The notes beneath the pieces are model-generated. The model worked only from the letters and a program-made list of their open reading frames with translations. It ran no database searches and had not been told where the DNA came from. Shown here piece by piece: positions 28,414 to 40,121 of a DNA stretch of 64,000 bases; the stretch's first letter is position 1, and each line of letters opens with the position of its first letter. The stretch is taken from positions 902,092 to 966,091 of the forward strand of contig CAWIVH010000017.1 of NCBI GenBank assembly GCA_963839475.1. The letters are read 5' to 3'. Position numbers and translations under genes: made by a program. This DNA comes from CAWIVH01 sp963839475 (GTDB lineage Bacteria > Acidobacteriota > UBA6911).

Positions 28414-29532
28414 TTATGCCTCTAATTCGCAAGCGCCGTCGGCAGCCTTGACCGCAAAAATGGCTGGCTCGATCCCTGTCGCTTTCTCGTATTCCGCAGC
28501 AACCCGTTGAGCGAATTCCTCCACCGCGGAGGCTGCGACCAGGCTCACCGTGCAGCCGCCAAAGCCGCCGCCGGTCATGCGCGACCCTGCGACGCCGGGA
28601 ACGCCGCGGGCAATCTCAACCATGATATCCAACTCCGAGCAGCTGACCTGGTAGTCGTCGCGCAACGACCGGTGGGAATCATCCATCAGGCGGCCCATAT
28701 CTTCCATCCGGCCGTCGCGCAGCGCGGCCGTCGCCTCGACCGTGCGCCGGTTCTCCGAAATTACGTGGCGGCAGCGCCGCAGTATCGGATCCGGCAGCAT
28801 TCCGGAGTGCCGGTCCAGATCCTCCGGAGACACGTCCCGCAGGGCCCGGATACCGGGCAGGGCCTGGCGCAGCAGTCCGACACCCTCCTCGCACTCGGCA
28901 TGCCGGCGGTTGTACTCCGAAGACGCGAGGCTGTGCTTGACCCGGGTGTCGCATACCACAATGGCGGCTCCAGAAAGTCGCAGCGGAACCAGGGAACCCT
29001 CCAGGCTGCGGCAATCTATGAGCAGCGCGTGATCCTTTTTCCCCATGGTCGCAATGAATTGGTCCATGATCCCGCACTTGGTGCCGACATAAGTATGCTC
29101 GGCCTTCCGGCCCGCCAGCGCCAACCGCTTCTTTTCCAGTTCCAGGCCCGAAAGGGCCAGCAGTGCCGATCCGACCGAAACCTCCAGGGCCGCCGAGGAC
29201 GAAAGGCCGCCGCCCAGAGAAACCGTACTGGCGATGACCAGATCGGCGCCCCTCAATTCCAGGCCTTCACCGCAGAGCACGCGGGCCATACCCTCGACAT
29301 AATCGGACCAGTGGCCGCGCATCGGCTTTCCCGGGCTGTCGAGATCGAATTCCATGGTTTCGTCGAAGCGGGTCGAGTGAACCCGGATGACACGATCCGG
29401 CCGTGCGGCCGCGGCCACCACGGTTTCCCGATCGATGGCGATGGGCAGCACGAAACCATCGTTGTAGTCGGTGTGCTCCCCGATCAGGTTCACACGCCCC
29501 GGAGCGCGGAACATCCGCGCCTTCACCACCAT
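28414..29532 (-). CDS. Galactokinase
   Basis: A 372-residue GHMP-family kinase that phosphorylates galactose at C1 with ATP in the Leloir pathway. It has the substrate motif GRVNLIGEHTDYNDG near the N-terminus, the ATP loop SLGGGLSSSAALEVS near residue 110, and the C-terminal motif GSRMTGGGFGGCT. No galT or galE is adjacent, so it may serve scavenging of galactose rather than a full operon. The start at 29532 has only a weak ribosome site; an internal ATG six codons later is possible. Confidence 0.93.
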   Translation of the reverse strand: MVVKARMFRAPGRVNLIGEHTDYNDGFVLPIAIDRETVVAAAARPDRVIRVHSTRFDETMEFDLDSPGKPMRGHWSDYVEGMARVLCGEGLELRGADLVIASTVSLGGGLSSSAALEVSVGSALLALSGLELEKKRLALAGRKAEHTYVGTKCGIMDQFIATMGKKDHALLIDCRSLEGSLVPLRLSGAAIVVCDTRVKHSLASSEYNRRHAECEEGVGLLRQALPGIRALRDVSPEDLDRHSGMLPDPILRRCRHVISENRRTVEATAALRDGRMEDMGRLMDDSHRSLRDDYQVSCSELDIMVEIARGVPGVAGSRMTGGGFGGCTVSLVAASAVEEFAQRVAAEYEKATGIEPAIFAVKAADGACELEA

Positions 29533-29590
29533 AGAGGTCCCGGAATCGGGACCGGAGCGAATTCAGATCTACCACAAGCAGCCCTTGTTT

Positions 29591-29656
29591 GAACCGCGAA
29601 GCCACGAAGACCACGAAAAATATATATTTCGTGGTCTTCGTGGCCTTCGTGGTTCA
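29591..29656. repeat. Simple GAAGACC-type hairpin repeat
   Basis: Nearly perfect arms, GAACCGCGAAGCCACGAAGA and the complementary strand ending CTTCGTGGTTC, enclose an AT-rich loop (AAATATATATTT). It lies 13 bases past the aconitase stop and 59 bases before the galK start, and so may act as the aconitase terminator. Confidence 0.88.
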
Positions 29657-29668
29657 ACTACAAGTCGA

Positions 29669-32377
<2,709 letters not shown>

Positions 32378-32512
32378 CGGTTTGTCTCCTCGTCTTGGCC
32401 CGCCGTTGCGGGTTTGATTCGATTGCGTTACGGACGGATGCCGATTTCGCGTTTCATAAGCTACCACATTTCCAGGGCGGAAAATGATGACTCGTTTCAG
32501 TGGATCATCATT

Positions 32513-32750
32513 TTAACCGCCAAGACCGCCAAGACCGCCAAGACCACCCGGAGCCGCGCCCGGAGGCAGCCTTCGGCTGTCATTCTCGTCCGTGAGCGGT
32601 GCAAAAGCCGCTGCATCCAATTTCGAACATTATCCGGACGATCGGCTCTTGCACCGCTCACGGACGAGAATGGCACAACGCGAAGCGTTGGCCTCCGGGC
32701 GCTCGAATTCTCTTACTGGCTTCGCGATCTTCGAGGCCTTCGCGGTGAAA
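32513..32750. repeat. Composite nested-palindrome element, copy 2
   Basis: Three exact ACCGCCAAG nonamers open the left outer arm; the right arm ends CTTCGCGGTGAAA. The middle stem is GCGCCCGGAGGC (32556-32567) with GCCTCCGGGCGC (32691-32702). The inner stem, 32582-32610 with 32643-32671, has one mismatch in 29 pairs. Tip hairpins are CAGCCTTCGGCTG (32567-32579) and AACGCGAAGCGTT (32677-32689). It lies between the divergent aconitase and GNAT genes. Confidence 0.92.
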
Positions 32751-32867
32751 TTTTGTTATTCGCCGAATCGCAAGCGAATCTGCAAGTACGACAAGGCCAC
32801 ACCGTCTCTTCCCATCCCAAACATCTGCTTGGAGTTTTTCACCGACTTGGATTAATCTGCCGCCACT

Positions 32868-33476
32868 ATGCCCGAAACCAAGCACATCATCCGTCAATAC
32901 AAACTGGAGCCCGGCGCCCTGGAAGTCCAGTACATCGAGGACTATTTCCAGGAATTCAAAAAGCGCATGACCGCGGAAGATATCATCGCGCGCCTCGAAG
33001 GCCGTGAACACCTGATCCTGCTTTCCATGGCCCCCATCCCCGATGACGACGAAGACGATCGCATCATCCCGGTCGCATTCAAGGTCGGGCACGAACTGCG
33101 CCGCGATGAGAAGGACCCCCAGCTGGCAAGGGTTGTCGAAGACTTGGGCCAATGGCTCGATTTCAGCCGGGGAAAGATCTTTTTCAGCTGGATCGGGGGA
33201 ACGCGCGGCCCATGGCGCGGGCAGGGACACTACCGGGCCCTGACCGAACAGCAGGAGGATTGGGCTCACGCCCAGGGCTATCGCGAAATCGTCGTAAAAA
33301 CCAAGAACAAATACTACGACATGTGGGGGACCCTCGCGCACCTTCGTTTCGATGTGGTGAATTTCCACCGGAACGCAGCCGATGTCAGTGAATCGAAAGT
33401 GTATCTGAGCAAAAGGATAAGCCCGGAGACGCTCAGGGAGCACCAGACCCAGCGCTCCGTCGCCGAAATCATTTAA
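32868..33476 (+). CDS. GNAT-family acetyltransferase-like protein
   Basis: A 202-residue protein whose second half looks like a GNAT domain: WIGGTRGPWRGQGHYRALTE fits the acetyl-CoA loop (RGQGH in place of RGxGxG/A), followed by AHAQGYREIVVKT as the usual beta-alpha unit. The N-terminal half (about 1-60) is predicted helical, with YIEDYFQEFKKRMTAEDII. The substrate is not known. It is the only gene here on the plus strand and stops three bases before the convergent DUF4097-like gene ends. Family assignment is by motif only. Confidence 0.65.
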   Translation: MPETKHIIRQYKLEPGALEVQYIEDYFQEFKKRMTAEDIIARLEGREHLILLSMAPIPDDDEDDRIIPVAFKVGHELRRDEKDPQLARVVEDLGQWLDFSRGKIFFSWIGGTRGPWRGQGHYRALTEQQEDWAHAQGYREIVVKTKNKYYDMWGTLAHLRFDVVNFHRNAADVSESKVYLSKRISPETLREHQTQRSVAEII

Positions 33477-33479
33477 TCC

Positions 33480-34323
33480 TCAGCGCAAAAGACTCACATT
33501 TCCATTGGAACAATGAATGCGCAGCAGCTTGCCGCCGCCGCCCAGCTTTCCGGTCAGCCTGCGCTTGGCGAATTCGCCGTCGACCTTCAGCAACGGATCA
33601 AGGCTGATCTCGGAATCGCTGGTGCTGACATCCAGGTCGGCGGCAAAGGCGTCGGGAATGTAAATCCGGACTCCGCCCTCCCCGCCTTGAACCATCCAGT
33701 CATCTTTCATCCGGGATTGCGGCTGCAGCCGGATCTCAATCAAGCCACGCTCCGACGAGGCATCCAGGACCTCGACAGCCCCTTCGATCTCGAGGGCGCC
33801 GCCGCCGGTTGCGGCGTCCACCTGGCCGCGCACCCCGGTAATGCGCAGTTTCCCCCCGCCGGTGCGGGCCTTGATGGAACCGGAACATTTTTCAATCAGC
33901 AAATCCCGCTCTCCGGTCGAAGCCGAGATCTCACCGTCCACACCTGAGATGAGGACTTCGCCTCCCGCGGCCTCGAGCGCCAGATCGCTTTGCGGAGGGA
34001 CTTCAAGGTCGATCCGGACGGCAAACGGCCGAGGAATCCGACCGTTCCGGCGGCCGGACTTCCAGCTCGACCCGGCTGCCGGATTGTTCCAGGCGCAAGC
34101 CGGCCGGCGCGATTCCCTTTTCCTGCGCTGCGGCGAACTCCTCACCGACCCTTGCGATTATGCTGCCCGGTTTGGCTGCACGTATCCGGATCCCTCCATA
34201 GGGGTTGCGGACCACAACCTGAGGCCGCCCCTCGACGATCACGGCACGCTCAACCTTAGCCTGCCCGGACGCCGCCGTGCAGGCCCCAAGCCACAGCGAT
34301 AGCACCATCCAGAGAGTCCGCAT
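33480..34323 (-). CDS. DUF4097-like exported beta-repeat protein, one frameshift
   Basis: The protein has a signal peptide (MRTLWMVLSLWLGACTAASG), possibly a lipoprotein signal around LGAC, then repeats of short beta strands such as GGEVLISGVDGEISASTGE, RTGGGKLRITGVRG and ATGGGALEIEGAVE. This matches the repeated pattern of DUF4097/adhesin-like proteins with a right-handed beta-helix look. The frame changes near 34045-34050, between RVELEVRPPE and RPFAVRIDLEVPP. The joined length is about 280 residues. Function is unknown; such proteins are common near regulators in Acidobacteria and Bacteroidetes, but none is adjacent here. Confidence 0.7.
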
Positions 34324-34407
34324 CACGCCTGCGTGGCTTATTGAAAATAGCAGCTCAGACTTGCGCACAGCGGGAATCATCCAACATAAAAAAACGCAAA
34401 CCCAATC

Positions 34408-34480
34408 GAACCGCGAAGACACCAAGATCGCCAAGGTATTGTTTATAAATTTTTATGGCCTTCGAGGCTTCGCGGTTCAA
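34408..34480. repeat. Simple GAAGACC-type hairpin repeat
   Basis: Arms GAACCGCGAAGACACCAAGA and CTTCGAGGCTTCGCGGTTC enclose an AT-rich loop. The right arm contains the stop codon of the DinB-like gene, so the repeat supplies the end of that gene. Confidence 0.85.
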
Positions 34481-34977
34481 TTCCCGGGATCATCGGCCGA
34501 CGGGCCGTAAATTGCCGGCACGGGCACATTTTTCAGACGCAGGTAAACCGATGCCTGGCCGCGATGATGGATTATGTGATTGAAAACGAATCCGCGCAGC
34601 AGGCTGAGCTTCGATATGGTCATGATCACCGTTTCGCCGTTTTTCAGCTTCCAGTCGGACATCATGTTTTCATCCGACATTCCGGCGATGACCGCCTTCG
34701 CCTTCTCGACCTTGGCGTCGAAGGCAGCGACCATTTCTTCGTTGGTAGAATAGATCGTGCGCGGAGTCCTGGGCCGGGCAGCCATGTCCAATTCCGGCGC
34801 CATGGCCGCCATGACCCAGTCCGGGATTTCGACGATGTGGGAAGCCAGATTGCCCATGTCCATCGATTTTGGGTGAGGCTTCCAGGTCGAATCAGCCGCA
34901 GGGATGCGTTCGAGCACTCGCCTCGTTTTGGCCACTTCGATTTCGAACTCGGGCAGCAACAGATCTTTTATTGCCAT
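34477..34977 (-). CDS. DinB/YfiT-family metal-binding protein
   Basis: A 166-residue four-helix protein of the DinB superfamily, members of which bind a metal through three histidines and often act as thiol-dependent transferases. Visible ligands are the His in MGNLASHIVEIPDW and the two in FNHIIHHRGQASVYL; the HHRGQ signature is characteristic. GGAG precedes the ATG at 34977. The last codons and stop lie against a dispersed repeat. The specific reaction cannot be told from sequence. Confidence 0.88.
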   Translation of the reverse strand: MAIKDLLLPEFEIEVAKTRRVLERIPAADSTWKPHPKSMDMGNLASHIVEIPDWVMAAMAPELDMAARPRTPRTIYSTNEEMVAAFDAKVEKAKAVIAGMSDENMMSDWKLKNGETVIMTISKLSLLRGFVFNHIIHHRGQASVYLRLKNVPVPAIYGPSADDPGN

Positions 34978-35011
34978 GGCTGACTCCTTTTCATTCGGGT
35001 TTTATGATGAT

Positions 35012-35986
35012 TCATGGAGCTATACGATAACTGGTCCGGGCCCGGACGGTCAGGTCCGGCCGGCTGCATTGCACTTTGAGTGAATGAGCGTTGCCGTCGA
35101 ACTTGGATTTCTGCGGGCTGAACCCGAGCAGGTACTGCTGGCGCAGCTCTTCGGCAATCCCAGCGAACGCCGTGTTCAGATCCTCAATTTCGCTCCGATA
35201 GAAACGGCCGGCCGAACTGTCGGAAATGCTCTTCATGTAGGCGGCCGATTCCTCTTCCCGCTTTTCCCAGGTACGGTCCCCGACCGTCCCTTTTTCGGCA
35301 CCGGGCAAATCGACCCCGAAGAGCTTCCGGGCCAGCTCCCGCGGATCGACATGATAAAAGACGGTGTAAACCGGCACTTCGGTTTCTGAAACCGCACTCA
35401 GGAGTTCCTGACGGGTGACCGAACTCCCATTGTCCTGTCCGTCGGTGAGGACCACGATGGCGCGCCTGCCCTGTCCGGGCCGGAACCGGGCGCCCGCCAT
35501 TTCCTTGATCGCATCGCGCATGCGGGTAATGCCGCCGGATCCCACCTTCACCTGGTGAAGCCCGTCCTCAAGCTCTTTGCGGCTGTCAGTCAGGTACTGC
35601 ACGACCCGTATTTCCGAGTCGAATGTAACGATCATCGCCTGGTCCTGCGGCCGCAGCAGTTTGAGGAAACTCGCGGCGGCTTTTTTGATTTTCGTGAGAA
35701 CCGAGACGGTGCTTTTGCTGGTGTCGAGCAGGAGGGCAACTTTGATCGGCTCCTTGCCGGCCGCAAAAAAGGTGATGGGCTCCACAAGGCCATCGTGGAG
35801 CAGGCTGAAATCAGCGGCTTTCAATCCCGGGACGTATTTCCCCTGTGCGTCCGTCAGGATCACGGGGACGTTCACCACCGTGGTCTGAACGCGGATGGCA
35901 TCACGCAGGGTTTCCTGGGGCAAGGCGGACGCCAGGCACCACAACAGAGACACCAGAAATCCCGTTACCGCCCGCTGCAGTTTCAT
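35012..35986 (-). CDS. Secreted VWA-domain protein, Acidobacteria-type
   Basis: A 324-residue exported protein with a signal peptide (TGFLVSLLWCLASALPQ), an N-terminal beta domain with VQTTVVNVPVILTDAQGKYV, and a von Willebrand A domain with the MIDAS motif DTSKS in VALLLDTSKSTVSVL and the later TDGQDNGSS. This layout is the VWFA-related family found many times in Acidobacteria genomes, which supports the taxonomic call. Binding partners are unknown. I chose the ATG at 35986 after GGGAG; the longer frame runs into repeat sequence. Confidence 0.9.
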   Translation of the reverse strand: MKLQRAVTGFLVSLLWCLASALPQETLRDAIRVQTTVVNVPVILTDAQGKYVPGLKAADFSLLHDGLVEPITFFAAGKEPIKVALLLDTSKSTVSVLTKIKKAAASFLKLLRPQDQAMIVTFDSEIRVVQYLTDSRKELEDGLHQVKVGSGGITRMRDAIKEMAGARFRPGQGRRAIVVLTDGQDNGSSVTRQELLSAVSETEVPVYTVFYHVDPRELARKLFGVDLPGAEKGTVGDRTWEKREEESAAYMKSISDSSAGRFYRSEIEDLNTAFAGIAEELRQQYLLGFSPQKSKFDGNAHSLKVQCSRPDLTVRARTSYRIAP

Positions 35987-36012
35987 TCTCCCGCCTTCTT
36001 TATACCGCAAGG

Positions 36013-36137
36013 TACGTGACGCAGCTTTTGGCCGCAACCAAATTAGACTGAGAGTTCTCAGTTCGCAGTTCGCAGTATCAGTTCGCAGTAGCATGAGGAA
36101 CTGCGAACTGATACTGCGAACTGCGAACTTATTGCTT
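36013..36137 (-). repeat. Dispersed element, partial inverted copy E
   Basis: This copy is in reverse orientation relative to copy A: it has the GCAGCTTTTGGCCGCAACC flank and the AGTTCGC heptamer core with its complement, but stops at TTGCTTTT and lacks the flank that contains the ATCACATCTG sequence. It lies between leuD and the VWA gene. Confidence 0.8.
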
Positions 36138-36159
36138 TTTCGCGGGCTTTGCGGTTCAG

Positions 36160-36663
36160 TTAAGTGCGCTCCTGCATCAGCAGCTTGCGCGTGTACGGAA
36201 TCAGTCCCCCGGCTTCAATTATGGCACGCCTGGCTTCCGGAAGCGGCTGAATCGCAAAACTGCGGCCCGACGTCCGGTTGTGAACCTGGTCCTCCGTGAT
36301 CTCGAGTTCATCGCCGGCTTCGGCCTCGATGCCCGGGCAGACAATGGTGCGAAGGCCGAGATTCACCGAATTCTGCAGGAAGATCCGCGCAAATCCCCTG
36401 GCCACGATCACGAGATCGTGCCCTTTCAAAGTTGACACCGCCTGCTCCCGCGAAGAACCGCAGCCGAAATTGGCGCCGGCCACCACGGCGCTGCCGGGCG
36501 CAATTTCTTTCTTCTTCAATTTCGAATTGAACTCCGTCATGTCGGCAAAAGCAAATTGCGGCGTCTCGCTGGGCAGCACGGTCGCCATAAAGCGCCCCGG
36601 GTAGATCGCATCGGTGGAAACATCATTGTCGAGCTTCAAAACTACTTGGGCCGTTGTGGTCAT
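36160..36663 (-). CDS. 3-isopropylmalate dehydratase small subunit
   Basis: LeuD, the swivel domain of isopropylmalate isomerase, which converts 2- to 3-isopropylmalate in leucine synthesis together with LeuC. The 167-residue protein has VVAGANFGCGSSREQAVSTL, the conserved GCGSSREQA substrate loop, and ends with ARRAIIEAGGLIPY. The length fits the short, archaeal-type subunit, so the related homoaconitase small subunit of lysine synthesis is possible. It follows leuC by 7 bases. Confidence 0.92.
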   Translation of the reverse strand: MTTTAQVVLKLDNDVSTDAIYPGRFMATVLPSETPQFAFADMTEFNSKLKKKEIAPGSAVVAGANFGCGSSREQAVSTLKGHDLVIVARGFARIFLQNSVNLGLRTIVCPGIEAEAGDELEITEDQVHNRTSGRSFAIQPLPEARRAIIEAGGLIPYTRKLLMQERT

Positions 36664-36670
36664 ATTCGCC

Positions 36671-37954
36671 TCACTCTCTCGGGTCCGTGATTACGCCGGT
36701 CAGCGCGCTGGCGGCGGCGACGCTCGGGGAGCAGAGATAAACCTCGGACTTCGGATTGCCCATCCGCCCGAGGAAATTCCGGTTGGTGGTCGACAGCGCC
36801 ACGTCGCCGTCGGCCAGAGCGCCCTGGTGAACCCCCAGGCAGCAGCCGCACCCGGGATTCATGATCACGGCCCCCGCATCCACCAGGTCGGCCAGATACC
36901 CTTCCCTCAAGCACTGGCGATATACCTGCCAGGAGGCGGGGAAAACCAGAAGCCGCACACTCGAAGCGACCTTCTTCCCCTTCAGGATCCTGGCCGCTAC
37001 CGCGAGATCGTCGGCCCTCCCGTTGGTGCAGGAGCCGATCACGATCTGCTGCACCTTCACCCCCTGGATTTTGTCGATGGACACCACGTTGTCCACGGTG
37101 TGAGGCTTCGCAATCTGAGGCGCGAGGGCCGCCAGATCGATTTCCAGCACCTGGTCGTAAACGGCGTCGGCATCCGGCGCGACGAAATCGGGGTTATCGG
37201 TGACCTTGGCCTCCGCGCGAAGGTAGCGCGCGGTCTCCTCATCCGCGGGCACGATGCCGGAAGTGGCGCCGGCTTCGACCGACATGTTGCAGAGCACAAG
37301 GCGGCCCGAAGTCGAAAGGGTGCGCACCCCTTCGCCATGGAATTCGATGACTCGGAAATTGGCCCCTTCCGCCGAAATCTTCCCGATCAGGTGGAGGATG
37401 ATGTCTTTGGCGGAAACGAGATCCGGCAAGGCCCCGTTCAATACGACCTTGATGGTTCCCGGGACCTCCAGGTTGAGCACCCGGCCCAGCGCCCAGACGC
37501 TCGCCATCTCGGTGGCGCCTATCCCGAAGGAGAAAGCACCCAGCGCGCCGTGCGTCGTGGTGTGGCTGTCGGTCCCGACCACCACCTTCCCCGGACGGAC
37601 GTACCCGTTTTCGGGCAGGACCTGGTGGCAGATTCCCCCCTGGTCGCCGCGGATATCGTGAAACTTGGTCACGCCCTGTTTAGCCACGAATTCGCGGATC
37701 TTCTTCTGGTTGGTCGCGGTCTTGGCGCTTTCCGCCGGCACCCGGTGATCAAAGATGATCGCGATGCGCGACGGATCCCACACCCGGGGCTCGAGCCCCG
37801 TGCCTTTGAAGATTTCCTGAAACTGGTTCAGGACGAGCGCGGCATTTTCGTGCGACATGGCCAGGTCGACCGCAGGTTCAATGACCTCACCCGCTTTAAC
37901 CGCAGCCCTGCCGGCGGCGCGCGCCAGGATTTTTTCCACAACCGTCATTCCCAT
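36671..37954 (-). CDS. 3-isopropylmalate dehydratase large subunit
   Basis: LeuC, the 4Fe-4S subunit of isopropylmalate isomerase. The 427-residue protein has GTDSHTTTHGALGAF, the cluster cysteines in IGSCTNGRADD and MNPGCGCCLGVH, and FLGRMGNP near the end. Its length is that of the short group that includes archaeal LeuC and homoaconitase, so leucine or lysine precursors are both possible substrates. I chose the ATG at 37954 because GAGG lies six bases before it. It forms an operon with leuD. Confidence 0.92.
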   Translation of the reverse strand: MGMTVVEKILARAAGRAAVKAGEVIEPAVDLAMSHENAALVLNQFQEIFKGTGLEPRVWDPSRIAIIFDHRVPAESAKTATNQKKIREFVAKQGVTKFHDIRGDQGGICHQVLPENGYVRPGKVVVGTDSHTTTHGALGAFSFGIGATEMASVWALGRVLNLEVPGTIKVVLNGALPDLVSAKDIILHLIGKISAEGANFRVIEFHGEGVRTLSTSGRLVLCNMSVEAGATSGIVPADEETARYLRAEAKVTDNPDFVAPDADAVYDQVLEIDLAALAPQIAKPHTVDNVVSIDKIQGVKVQQIVIGSCTNGRADDLAVAARILKGKKVASSVRLLVFPASWQVYRQCLREGYLADLVDAGAVIMNPGCGCCLGVHQGALADGDVALSTTNRNFLGRMGNPKSEVYLCSPSVAAASALTGVITDPRE

Positions 37955-37984
37955 ATAGTGCCTCAAGGTTTTGTCATAAGTCTT

Positions 37985-38166
37985 TGTGTATCACATCTGT
38001 AAATTCTTGTTTTTCAGGCAAGATTTATAGAATCGTGAAAACGGTGGTGAAAGCAACAAGTTCGCAGTTCGCAGTATCAGTTCGCAGTTCCTCATGCGAC
38101 TGCGAACTGATACTGCGAACTGCGAACTCTCGGTCTAATTTGGTTGCCGCCGCAGGCTGCGTCACG
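37985..38166 (+). repeat. Dispersed element, copy B
   Basis: Almost identical to copy A through the left flank (TGTGTATCACATCTGTAAAT), with the AGTTCGC heptamer core and its complement, and the GCCGCAGGCTGCGTCACG right flank. A CCTTCGCGGTTC arm of the simple hairpin family follows directly. It lies between the dehydrogenase gene and leuC. Confidence 0.9.
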
Positions 38167-38261
38167 GCCTTCGCGGTTCAATCTCTCGGGCGTTCCAGGT
38201 TTTCGGAGAGCCGCCCATGACTGCGCCAGTCTCAATTTCTCCTCTATCCAGATTTAAGCAG

Positions 38262-39380
38262 CTAAAGCTTCCTGGCGATCGTTTCCGCCATTTCGAGCGT
38301 TTTGTGGCTGCCGCCCATGTCGTAAGTCCGGACCTCGCCGTCCTTCAGCACCGCCGCAACCGCCTGCTCCAGCCGCGCACCCTTTTCGGTCTCGCCCAGC
38401 CAGTCGAGCATCATCTTCGCAGCCAGGATCGTGGCAATCGGATTCACCTTGTATTGGCCGGCATATTTCGGCGCCGACCCGTGCGTCGGCTCGAAAACGG
38501 CCAGCTTCTCGCCAATGTTCCCGGAACACCCGAAACCCAGCCCGCCCACCATCTGGGCGCAGAGGTCGGAAATGATGTCGCCGTAAAGATTGGGCGCCAC
38601 AAGCACATCGTAGTTGAACGGGTTCTTGAGCAGCCACATCGTCATGGCATCGATGTTGGCCTCGTCCAGGATGATCTCCGGGTATCCCGCGGCGACCGCT
38701 TTGGCCTCTTCGAGGAAAATCCCGTCCGTGGCGCGGACGACGTTGGCCTTGTGGACGATCGTGACCTTTTTGCGGTTGAACTTGCGCGCAAAATCAAAGG
38801 CCGCCCGGACAATTCTTTCGGAGCCTTTGCGGGTGTTGATCTTGCACGAGACGGCAAACTGGTCGCCCGGCAAATGGCTGAAAGCGCCGAAGGGCTTCGA
38901 TAGCTTCGACAGGGTGGCTGAGAGTTCCGCCGGCACCGGGGAGAATTCCACGCCGGCATAGAGGTCCTCGGTGTTTTCCCGGAACACCACGAGGTCGATC
39001 CCCTCTTTGAAATTCAGCGCATTCCCCGGGTAGCCTTTGCAGGGGCGCAGGCAGATATAGAGATCGAAGAGCTGCCGCATGCGGACGATCGGCGAGCGGT
39101 AGATCAACCCGGTGCCGCGCAGGGCCGGCGCCAGTTCGGCTTCCGCCGCCTTGGCCGGCTTGGAAGTAATGGCGCCGAACATGGCCGCATCAACGCCGCG
39201 AAGCAGGTCGATGGTGCGCTGGGGAAAAGCATCGCCTTCGCTGCACCAGAATTCCCAGCCGATGTCGCCGTGAAGGTACTCGGCGTCGAGTTGGATCCGA
39301 TCAAGGACGATCTTGGCAGCCTCGAGCACCTCGATTCCAATGCCGTCACCGGGCAGCCAGGCAATTTTGTATCGAGCCAT
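38262..39380 (-). CDS. Isocitrate/isopropylmalate dehydrogenase family protein
   Basis: A 372-residue beta-decarboxylating dehydrogenase. It begins with WLPGDGIGIEVLEAA, has the substrate arginine motif LYICLRPCKGYPGN and VVFRENTEDLYAGVE, and the metal and cofactor motifs NLYGDIISDLCA and EPTHGSAPKYAG. The two neighbours leuC and leuD favour 3-isopropylmalate (LeuB) or homoisocitrate as substrate, but NAD-dependent isocitrate dehydrogenase cannot be excluded from these motifs. GAGG precedes the ATG at 39380. A repeat element separates it from leuCD, so co-transcription is uncertain. Confidence 0.85.
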   Translation of the reverse strand: MARYKIAWLPGDGIGIEVLEAAKIVLDRIQLDAEYLHGDIGWEFWCSEGDAFPQRTIDLLRGVDAAMFGAITSKPAKAAEAELAPALRGTGLIYRSPIVRMRQLFDLYICLRPCKGYPGNALNFKEGIDLVVFRENTEDLYAGVEFSPVPAELSATLSKLSKPFGAFSHLPGDQFAVSCKINTRKGSERIVRAAFDFARKFNRKKVTIVHKANVVRATDGIFLEEAKAVAAGYPEIILDEANIDAMTMWLLKNPFNYDVLVAPNLYGDIISDLCAQMVGGLGFGCSGNIGEKLAVFEPTHGSAPKYAGQYKVNPIATILAAKMMLDWLGETEKGARLEQAVAAVLKDGEVRTYDMGGSHKTLEMAETIARKL

Positions 39381-39449
39381 AAGATTCCTCTCTGATAAAT
39401 CTGGTACAAAAAAAGATAATCTAATAGCATACCTTCGGGAAATGGAGAG

Positions 39450-40055
39450 GTGAATATAAATAACCGCAAAGACCCCAAAGACCGCGAAGATTGCCGGAGC
39501 CAGGCTATCCGGGAGAAGATCCGGCAGAGCCTCGATCGGATTGTGCCGCGCCGCATGGGAGAGGCCTATCTCAGCGAGGCGGCCGTCCTGATGCTGGTGT
39601 TCGAACGCAATGGCGAACCGCACTTCCTGCTGACCAAGCGGACCCACGAAGTCGAGACCCACAAGGGACAGATTTCATTCCCGGGAGGGATGAAGGAGGG
39701 AAACGAAAGCCTGCAACAAACCGCGCTGCGCGAGACCCACGAGGAAGTAGGGATCGAGAGCGGCAGCATCGAGATCCTCGGGCAGTTCCACGATTACCTC
39801 TCGATCACGGAATTCCGGGTCGTCCCGTTCGCCGGATACCTTCGCGGCCCGTTTGAGCCCAAGCCGCAGGCCCGGGAAGTCGCCGAGGTTCTCTACGTTC
39901 CCTTCGGGATATTCAGGGATCCGGCCCTGATGCGCATCGAGCACCGCACCATCCGCGGGCGGGTGCATGAGGTGTATTTCTACCAATTCGGGGAACACGA
40001 AATCTGGGGATTGACCGCCCGCATCATCAAGGATTTCCTCGATCTTATGATATAA
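39450..40055 (+). CDS. Nudix hydrolase, CoA pyrophosphatase type
   Basis: A 201-residue Nudix protein that probably cleaves CoA or its derivatives to 4'-phosphopantetheine and 3',5'-ADP. The Nudix box is GGMKEGNESLQQTALRETHE followed by EVGIE, and the family-specific region HKGQISFPGG precedes it. The N-terminus encoded from the GTG at 39450 is largely a left arm of the simple hairpin repeat (residues NRKDPKDREDCR), with GGAG only two bases before the GTG. The conserved part begins near residue 18, so the repeat seems to supply the start. An ATG at 39555 would cut into the domain. Confidence 0.88.
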   Translation: MNINNRKDPKDREDCRSQAIREKIRQSLDRIVPRRMGEAYLSEAAVLMLVFERNGEPHFLLTKRTHEVETHKGQISFPGGMKEGNESLQQTALRETHEEVGIESGSIEILGQFHDYLSITEFRVVPFAGYLRGPFEPKPQAREVAEVLYVPFGIFRDPALMRIEHRTIRGRVHEVYFYQFGEHEIWGLTARIIKDFLDLMI

Positions 40056-40120
40056 ACCGCGAAGGCCACGAAGACCGCAAAGATTTATAAACATAAATCT
40101 TTGCGGTCTTCGCGGTTTAT
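40055..40120. repeat. Simple GAAGACC-type hairpin repeat
   Basis: Arms AACCGCGAAGGCCACGAAGA and CTTTGCGGTCTTCGCGGTT pair over a short A/T loop. It fills the gap between the convergent Nudix and pyrophosphatase genes, where it may terminate both. Confidence 0.9.
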
Positions 40121-40121
40121 G

